From an uncultured Erysipelotrichaceae bacterium (GTDB taxonomy: Bacteria > Bacillota_I > Bacilli_A > Erysipelotrichales > Erysipelotrichaceae): a stretch of DNA of 10,173 nucleotides. A program made the position numbers and the translations under genes. Of the stretch, positions 6,651 through 10,173 are shown one piece after another (positions within the stretch are counted from its first letter, which is position 1; each line of letters opens with the position of its first letter). The stretch is taken from positions 1 through 10,173 of the forward strand of contig CAJUGR010000073.1 of the NCBI GenBank assembly GCA_910586285.1, read 5' to 3'. The notes below the pieces were generated by a model. The model ran no database searches. It saw only the letters and a list, made by a program, of their open reading frames with translations, and was not told the origin of the DNA.

Positions 6651-6657
6651 AATCCCT

Positions 6658-8205
6658 ATGAGTAAAATTATGAGTGCGGCTGAAGCGGTTTCATTGTTAA
6701 AGGACAAAGATACTCTGTGCATTGTCGGATTTATCGGAAGCGTACTGCCGCAGGAATTAATCAATGCGTTAGAAAAGCGTTTCTTAGAAACCGGAAGTCC
6801 TCGTGATTTGACGCTGCATTTCTGTACCGGCGGCGGAGATGGAGATCGCCGGGGAGAAAATGCTTTGGCGCATGATGGTTTATTAAAGCGAATTGTGGGC
6901 GGTCATTTCGGCTTGGTTCCGCAGTTGCAGAAAATGATTGCGGAAAATAAGGTGGAAGGCTATAATCTGCCTTTGGGAACAATCGGTCATCTCTACCGTG
7001 ATATTGCGGGTGGAAGATTGGGTACATTGACCCATGTCGGTTTGAAAACCTTTGTCGATCCACGCTTGGAAGGCGGAAAGATGAATGAGCGTACAACTGA
7101 GGATTTGGTGGAACTTGTTCAAGTGGCCGGAGAAGAACGCTTACTTTATAAAGCGCAGCATTTCGATGTGGCATTTTTACGCGCCACTATCTGTGATGAG
7201 GATGGCAACTATACGATGGAAAAGGAAGCCAGTGCATTAGAATCGCTTGCTTTGGCACAGGCAGTACACAATCAGGGCGGCAAGGTCATTGTTCAGGCAG
7301 AAACCATCGTAAAGAGCGGAACACTGGATGCCCGCAAGGTGAAAGTACCGGGAATTCTTGTGGATGCGATTGTTCAAAGCATACCGGAAAATCATATGCA
7401 GACGTATGTATCACAATACAATCCGGCTTTTTCCGGCGAATGTCGAGTACCGGTTGACAGTATGGCGCCGATGCCGCTAAACGAACGCAAAGTCATTGCG
7501 CGGCGCAGTGCTATGGAGCTGATTCCGGGAGCGATTATTAATTTGGGCATCGGAGTACCGGAAGGAATTTCTAATGTTTCCAATGAGGAAGGAATGCCGG
7601 GCTTGAAACTGACAGTGGAAGCCGGCGGCATTGGTGGTTTCCCCAGCGGCGGTAACGCGTTTGGTGCGGTAACCAATCCTGATTGTATCATTGATTTACC
7701 GGCCATGTTTGATTTCTATGATGGCGGTGGTTTGGGACAAGCTTTCTTGGGACTGGCTCAGTGCGATCGCTTCGGTAACATCAACGTATCTAAATTCGGT
7801 CCAAAAATTGCCGGTTGCGGTGGTTTCATCAATATTACGCAGAACACCAAAAATGTGGTTTACTGCGGAACCTTTACGGCCGGCGGTTTAAAGGTGAATG
7901 TGGCGGATGGAAAACTTCAAATTCTGCAGGAAGGAAAAGTGAAGAAGTTCATTCAAGATGTGGAACAGATTACCTTTTCCGCTGAATATGCGAAAGAAAA
8001 TGATCAGAACGTTATGTACATCACTGAACGGGCTGTGTTCCGTCTCATCAATGGCGTATTGACCTTGACGGAGATTGCGCCGGGTGTGGACTTGCAAAAA
8101 GATATTTTGGATCAAATGGAATTTACTCCGGCGATTGCGGATGATTTAAAGCCAATGGATGCTCGGTTATTTCAACCGGAACCCATGGGCTTGGCAAAAC
8201 AATAA
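6658..8205 (+). CDS. Family I acyl-CoA:carboxylate CoA-transferase, propionate CoA-transferase-like
   Basis: The 515-residue protein moves coenzyme A between an acyl-CoA and a free acid through a glutamyl-CoA intermediate. It is a fused alpha+beta family I enzyme, and from memory it resembles Clostridium propionicum propionate CoA-transferase along its length: RFLETGSPRD and GLLKR early, HLYRDIAGGRLG near 111-122, and KFGPKIAGCGGFINITQNT then CGTFTAGGLKV late. The nucleophile is Glu321 in VEAGGIGGFPSGG, and GCGGF (386-390) is the usual oxyanion-hole motif. It follows crt by 68 bp with its own ribosome binding site and ends at a terminator. In this setting it may exchange butyryl-CoA with acetate and so release butyrate. 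Family members also act on lactate, acrylate and propionate, so the substrate is an inference. I leave the symbol blank because pct would imply a substrate. Confidence 0.88.
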   Translation: MSKIMSAAEAVSLLKDKDTLCIVGFIGSVLPQELINALEKRFLETGSPRDLTLHFCTGGGDGDRRGENALAHDGLLKRIVGGHFGLVPQLQKMIAENKVEGYNLPLGTIGHLYRDIAGGRLGTLTHVGLKTFVDPRLEGGKMNERTTEDLVELVQVAGEERLLYKAQHFDVAFLRATICDEDGNYTMEKEASALESLALAQAVHNQGGKVIVQAETIVKSGTLDARKVKVPGILVDAIVQSIPENHMQTYVSQYNPAFSGECRVPVDSMAPMPLNERKVIARRSAMELIPGAIINLGIGVPEGISNVSNEEGMPGLKLTVEAGGIGGFPSGGNAFGAVTNPDCIIDLPAMFDFYDGGGLGQAFLGLAQCDRFGNINVSKFGPKIAGCGGFINITQNTKNVVYCGTFTAGGLKVNVADGKLQILQEGKVKKFIQDVEQITFSAEYAKENDQNVMYITERAVFRLINGVLTLTEIAPGVDLQKDILDQMEFTPAIADDLKPMDARLFQPEPMGLAKQ

Positions 8206-8211
8206 GATCAG

Positions 8212-8236
8212 AAAGCCTCTGAAACAGGGGCTTTTT
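8212..8236 (+). terminator. Rho-independent terminator after the CoA-transferase gene
   Basis: AAAGCCTCTG (8212-8221) pairs with CAGGGGCTTT (8225-8234) over 10 bp with one T-G wobble and an AAA loop, running into TTTTT. It begins 6 bp after the stop codon and closes the crt/CoA-transferase unit. Confidence 0.9.
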
Positions 8237-8261
8237 GTTTCGACATTTTTCTTGTGAAATA

Positions 8262-8276
8262 CATGATACGATCATG
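8262..8276. promoter_or_regulatory. Extended -10 promoter within a palindrome, upstream of the 116-residue gene
   Basis: CATGAT-ACG-ATCATG is a perfect 6+6 inverted repeat with a 3-bp centre. It contains an extended -10-like element, TG (8264-8265), A, TACGAT (8267-8272). No convincing -35 is visible. Transcription would start near 8279, directly at the ribosome binding site GGTGAT (8279-8284). The palindrome could be an operator that covers the -10. Confidence 0.4.
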
Positions 8277-8287
8277 TCGGTGATATT

Positions 8288-8638
8288 ATGAAGTCAATTT
8301 GTTATGCATTAAAACCGGGCTTTGCCGACTTTATTCAATCTCATCCTGACTTATTAAATCAGTTGTCAACTTTAAGTGAAGAACAGTGTAAGGCACTGAT
8401 ACAAAAACCGGATGAAGAAGAATTATGTCAGAGAGCCATTCATTATTTTCACAACGATGACATATATTTAAGTGATCATATTATTTATTATGAGAATGCG
8501 TTGAAAAAAACAATCTATACGATGCAATGCGATTCGTTTTGCGTGACCCTTTCTCAATCTGAGGATAATCCGTTCCTACCGTTTTTGCGCCGTATTTATC
8601 GATCTTTTATCACTTGTCCGCAAAAAGATGAATTGTAA
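8288..8638 (+). CDS. Unrecognised small soluble protein (116 residues)
   Basis: I do not recognise this protein. It has 116 residues, no signal peptide and no membrane segment, and looks like a compact, mostly helical cytoplasmic protein with an acidic middle (KPDEEELCQRA at 40-50). It has six cysteines (5, 34, 47, 81, 85, 110), two of them in a CDSFC pattern, but no recognisable metal-binding or disulfide arrangement. The start at 8288 is supported by GGTGAT (8279-8284), which can pair with the 3' end of 16S rRNA. The gene lies alone between the terminator of the butyrate genes and the yneF promoter and has no clear terminator of its own. Codon use looks similar to the neighbours. The nearby pathway genes give no firm hint of function. 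Confidence 0.7.
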   Translation: MKSICYALKPGFADFIQSHPDLLNQLSTLSEEQCKALIQKPDEEELCQRAIHYFHNDDIYLSDHIIYYENALKKTIYTMQCDSFCVTLSQSEDNPFLPFLRRIYRSFITCPQKDEL

Positions 8639-8650
8639 AAAAGAAAAGTA

Positions 8651-8679
8651 TTGTAAATCACATTAAAACATAGTAAAAT
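8651..8679 (+). promoter_or_regulatory. Sigma-A-type promoter of yneF
   Basis: TTGTAA (8651-8656), a 17-bp spacer and TAAAAT (8674-8679). Transcription would start near 8686, giving a leader of about 20 nt that contains GAGGAGG (8692-8698). Confidence 0.65.
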
Positions 8680-8706
8680 AAGTGTATATGTGAGGAGGAT
8701 TTGCAT

Positions 8707-8922
8707 ATGAATTTCTGGATGTCGATTGGCTATGTTATCGCAGGTCTTGTGATAGGGGGATTCTTAGGCTTTTACTTTACTCGTAAGAAGTTTGAAAAAC
8801 AGCTTCGTGATAATCCACCGATCAATGAAAAAATGATCCGTGCGATGTTCTTACAGATGGGTCGGAAACCTTCTGAGGCACAAATTAAGCAAATAATGAA
8901 ATCTGTCAATCAATATCGATGA
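8707..8922 (+). CDS. yneF: UPF0154 (YneF-like) small membrane protein
   Basis: This 71-residue protein has one N-terminal transmembrane helix (about residues 4-24, GYVIAGLVIGGFLGFYF) followed by a basic cytoplasmic segment. The tail matches the conserved part of the UPF0154 family: NPPINEKMIRAMFLQMGRKPSEAQIKQIMK. The family is widespread in Bacillota and its molecular role is not established. GAGGAGG (8692-8698) places the start at the ATG at 8707, with 8-bp spacing. An in-frame TTG at 8701 is too close to the ribosome binding site. The gene appears monocistronic, with its own promoter and terminator. Confidence 0.9.
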   Translation: MNFWMSIGYVIAGLVIGGFLGFYFTRKKFEKQLRDNPPINEKMIRAMFLQMGRKPSEAQIKQIMKSVNQYR

Positions 8923-8943
8923 GAACATTGATTTATACGCAAG

Positions 8944-8974
8944 AAACCAAGGATTAGCTTCCATTGGTTTTTTT
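8944..8974 (+). terminator. Rho-independent terminator of yneF
   Basis: AAACCAA plus GGA (8944-8953) pairs with TCC plus TTGGTTT (8960-8970), with one bulged A at 8963 and a 6-nt loop. The stem ends in an unbroken run of Ts to 8974. It lies 21 bp after the yneF stop. Confidence 0.85.
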
Positions 8975-9038
8975 GTGATATGGGATTCTTACAGTTTCGT
9001 AATACATATGTCAGATAAGATAGAAATTTTGATGGCTG

Positions 9039-9047
9039 TGATATAAT
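9039..9047 (+). promoter_or_regulatory. Extended -10 promoter of the GT51 gene
   Basis: TG (9039-9040), A, TATAAT (9042-9047) is a textbook extended -10. At 17 bp upstream only GATAGA is present, so there is little -35. Transcription would start near 9054, and AGGTGAT (9054-9060) would then be the first bases of the mRNA. Confidence 0.65.
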
Positions 9048-9064
9048 CGTATTAGGTGATGTAT

Positions 9065-9772
9065 ATGAAATGGTGGCAGAAATTACTTGTGATTCTCTCC
9101 TGCGTTGTGATATTAATAATCAGTATCATAACTATAATGGGTTATCATCAATATCAGGCAGCTGTTCGTACCATTGCGCTTGAAGATAAGATCCATGAGA
9201 TTCGCAATCAACCTCATTTTACTGACATTGATGAAATCTCCGATGATCTGTTAAACGCTACGATAGCAATTGAGGATCGCCGTTTTTACCGGCATGGAGG
9301 TGTGGATATCTTGGCGACATGCAGAGCGATGTTGGGAAATATATTCGGTTTTAATAAGTCAGGTGGTTCTACGATCACGCAGCAGTTGGGTAAAAATATG
9401 TATTTTGGTTATGAACCGTCTCTTACCAGAAAGGTTGCGGAATTATTTGTGGCAAGGGACTTAGAGCAAGAATTGACAAAGGATGAAATATTGACGATAT
9501 ACGTTAATATTATTAATTACGGAGATAATCATATGGGAGTCTATGAAGCAGCTTACGGATATTTTGGGGTGGCACCTTCACAGTTGACGCTGGCCCAGGC
9601 TTCCATGTTGGCAGGATTGCCGCAATCACCAGCGAATTACCAATTATCCGATCATTATGAGAATGCCAAAGTCAGGCAGGAACAAGTGTTGACAGCGATG
9701 GTAAAAGCCGGCTATATCAATGAGCGTGAAAAGGAAGCTGCGTTATCAGAAAATGTGATACCGATTGATTGA
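9065..9772 (+). CDS. Monofunctional peptidoglycan glycosyltransferase (GT51 family)
   Basis: This membrane-anchored enzyme polymerises lipid II into glycan strands on the outer face of the membrane. The 235-residue protein has one N-terminal transmembrane helix (about residues 6-26) and a GT51 domain (about 50-210). Motifs in order are AIEDRRFYRHGGVD with catalytic Glu70, GGSTITQQLGKNMY (100-113), RKVAELFVARDLEQ with the second glutamate Glu126, EILTIYVNIINYGDNHMGVYEAAYGYFG (from 141), and LTLAQASMLAGLPQSPANY (174-192). There is no transpeptidase domain, so it resembles MtgA/SgtB rather than a class A penicillin-binding protein. The start chosen is ATG 9065, after GGTGAT (9055-9060); GTG 9056 and ATG 9059 lie inside that site. 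It is not part of an obvious operon. Confidence 0.92.
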   Translation: MKWWQKLLVILSCVVILIISIITIMGYHQYQAAVRTIALEDKIHEIRNQPHFTDIDEISDDLLNATIAIEDRRFYRHGGVDILATCRAMLGNIFGFNKSGGSTITQQLGKNMYFGYEPSLTRKVAELFVARDLEQELTKDEILTIYVNIINYGDNHMGVYEAAYGYFGVAPSQLTLAQASMLAGLPQSPANYQLSDHYENAKVRQEQVLTAMVKAGYINEREKEAALSENVIPID

Positions 9773-9909
9773 TGAAACAAAGAATTCAATCTTCGTGTTT
9801 CCTTATCGCTAGATGCTTGGCCTTCGTGTCTCATAAATAATTATTCTTTATGATATCTGGGTACTCTTTGATAATGATGCATAAATTTAATGTTTTTTTA
9901 TAATGGCTG
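9773..9909. other. Intergenic stretch before tRNA-Leu, no gene seen
   Basis: AT-rich DNA between the GT51 gene and the tRNA promoter, with no supported coding region. It holds the weak hairpin at 9774-9801, a second A+T inverted repeat (TCATAAA 9831-9837 with TTTATGA 9847-9853) and an imperfect direct repeat around CTTCGTGT. A TATAAT at 9899-9904 has no matching -35. Confidence 0.5.
9774..9801 (+). terminator. Weak hairpin after the GT51 gene
   Basis: GAAACA-AAGA (9774-9783) can pair with TCTT-CG-TGTTTC (9790-9801), giving 10 bp with a 2-nt bulge and a 6-nt loop. It begins 2 bp after the stop codon but has no T-tract (CTTATCG follows), so its use as a terminator is uncertain. Confidence 0.35.
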
Positions 9910-9938
9910 TTGCAATTTAAGATGAATTCGTGTACAAT
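9910..9938 (+). promoter_or_regulatory. Promoter of tRNA-Leu
   Basis: TTGCAA (9910-9915), a 17-bp spacer and TACAAT (9933-9938). Transcription would start near 9945, just before the mature tRNA at 9951. Confidence 0.65.
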
Positions 9939-9950
9939 AATAAAGCACTC

Positions 9951-10037
9951 GCCCGAGTGGTGAAATTGGTAGACGCAACGGACTCAAAATCCGTCGGTAG
10001 CGATACCGTGCCGGTTCGAGTCCGGCCTCGGGCACCA
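9951..10037 (+). tRNA. tRNA-Leu, anticodon CAA
   Basis: This 87-nt gene encodes its own CCA end. The acceptor stem is GCCCGAG (9951-9957) with CTCGGGC (10027-10033), followed by A and CCA (10035-10037). The anticodon stem ACGGA/TCCGT encloses the loop CTCAAAA with anticodon CAA at 9985-9987, reading UUG. A long variable arm (CGGT...ACCG, from 9995) marks a class II tRNA, as expected for leucine. The T arm is GCCGG-TTCGAGT-CCGGC. No other tRNA is adjacent in the window. Confidence 0.97.
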
Positions 10038-10083
10038 TTTAGATATATTTGCGAATATCATTATGGATGTTCGTTGAGATAAC

Positions 10084-10113
10084 CTCGCTTCTGCTTTAGG
10101 AACGAGTTTTTTT
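10084..10113 (+). terminator. Terminator after tRNA-Leu
   Basis: CTCGCTTC (10084-10091) pairs with GGAACGAG (10099-10106) with one mismatch and one wobble, followed by a T7 run (10107-10113). It lies 46 bp past the tRNA and is the likely end of its transcript. Confidence 0.65.
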
Positions 10114-10141
10114 ATATTAAAAGTTGCATTTAATTATAGTG

Positions 10142-10164
10142 TTGTGACATGAATAGTGTCACAA
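10142..10164. repeat. Perfect inverted repeat, possible operator of the next gene
   Basis: TTGTGACA (10142-10149) and TGTCACAA (10157-10164) are perfect 8-bp arms around a 7-bp centre. A -10-like TATAGT (10135-10140) lies directly upstream, so the repeat would cover the transcription start of a rightward gene beyond the window. The regulator is unknown. Confidence 0.5.
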
Positions 10165-10173
10165 ATAGGTGTA

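Noticed and set aside
10142..10164. Rex site or CRP/FNR site at the end of the window
   Set aside because: The TTGTGA/TCACAA half-sites match, but they are 11 bp apart; Rex needs about 6 bp between these hexamers, and CRP-type sites have 6 bp between TGTGA and TCACA.
1..10173. Mobile element, CRISPR array, phage genes or defence system
   Set aside because: No transposase, integrase, evenly spaced repeats or defence-type domains were found on either strand. A tRNA-Leu gene is present, but I see no duplicated 3' end that would mark an integration site.

Overview
This window looks like chromosome from a low-to-mid GC Gram-positive anaerobe (Bacillota), most plausibly a gut-type butyrate producer. 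Signs of this are strong AGGAGG-type ribosome binding sites, sigma-A promoters with 17-bp spacers, a sortase-type cell-wall anchor, a YneF/UPF0154 protein and a full set of butyryl-CoA synthesis enzymes. A class such as Erysipelotrichia is possible, but I cannot fix the taxonomy from the sequence alone.

Layout. Bases 1-155 hold the last 50 codons of a cell-wall-anchored surface protein, followed by two hairpins. The second, at 231-254, terminates the leftward acetyl-CoA acetyltransferase gene (thl, 272-1477). A 342-bp divergent control region (1478-1819) separates thl from a rightward run: bcd (1820), etfB (2980), etfA (3782) and hbd (4838). A strong hairpin terminator (5691-5745) follows hbd. 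Then come crt (5810) and a propionate-CoA-transferase-like family I CoA-transferase (6658), closed by a terminator at 8212-8236. The rest is unrelated: an unrecognised 116-residue protein (8288), yneF (8707), a small monofunctional GT51 peptidoglycan glycosyltransferase (9065), tRNA-Leu(CAA) (9951-10037), and an intergenic stretch ending in a perfect 8+8 inverted repeat.

How the genes work together. Thl condenses two acetyl-CoA to acetoacetyl-CoA. Hbd reduces it to 3-hydroxybutyryl-CoA, Crt dehydrates this to crotonyl-CoA, and Bcd with EtfBA reduces that to butyryl-CoA, in related systems with electron bifurcation to ferredoxin. The CoA-transferase is placed to release butyrate by moving CoA to another acid, although lactate or propionate activation is equally compatible with its family. 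No phosphotransbutyrylase or butyrate kinase gene lies in the window.

Regulation. The most informative non-coding signal is in the divergent region. Each of the two promoters has an 18-bp Rex-like palindrome 4-5 bp upstream of its -35 box, at 1571-1588 for thl and 1646-1663 for bcd. This suggests the pathway responds to the NADH/NAD+ ratio. The thl promoter also carries a second, unrelated perfect palindrome in its spacer. I see no mobile element, CRISPR array or clearly novel multigene system. The points of interest are regulatory architecture, the split operon, the terminal CoA-transferase and one orphan gene.
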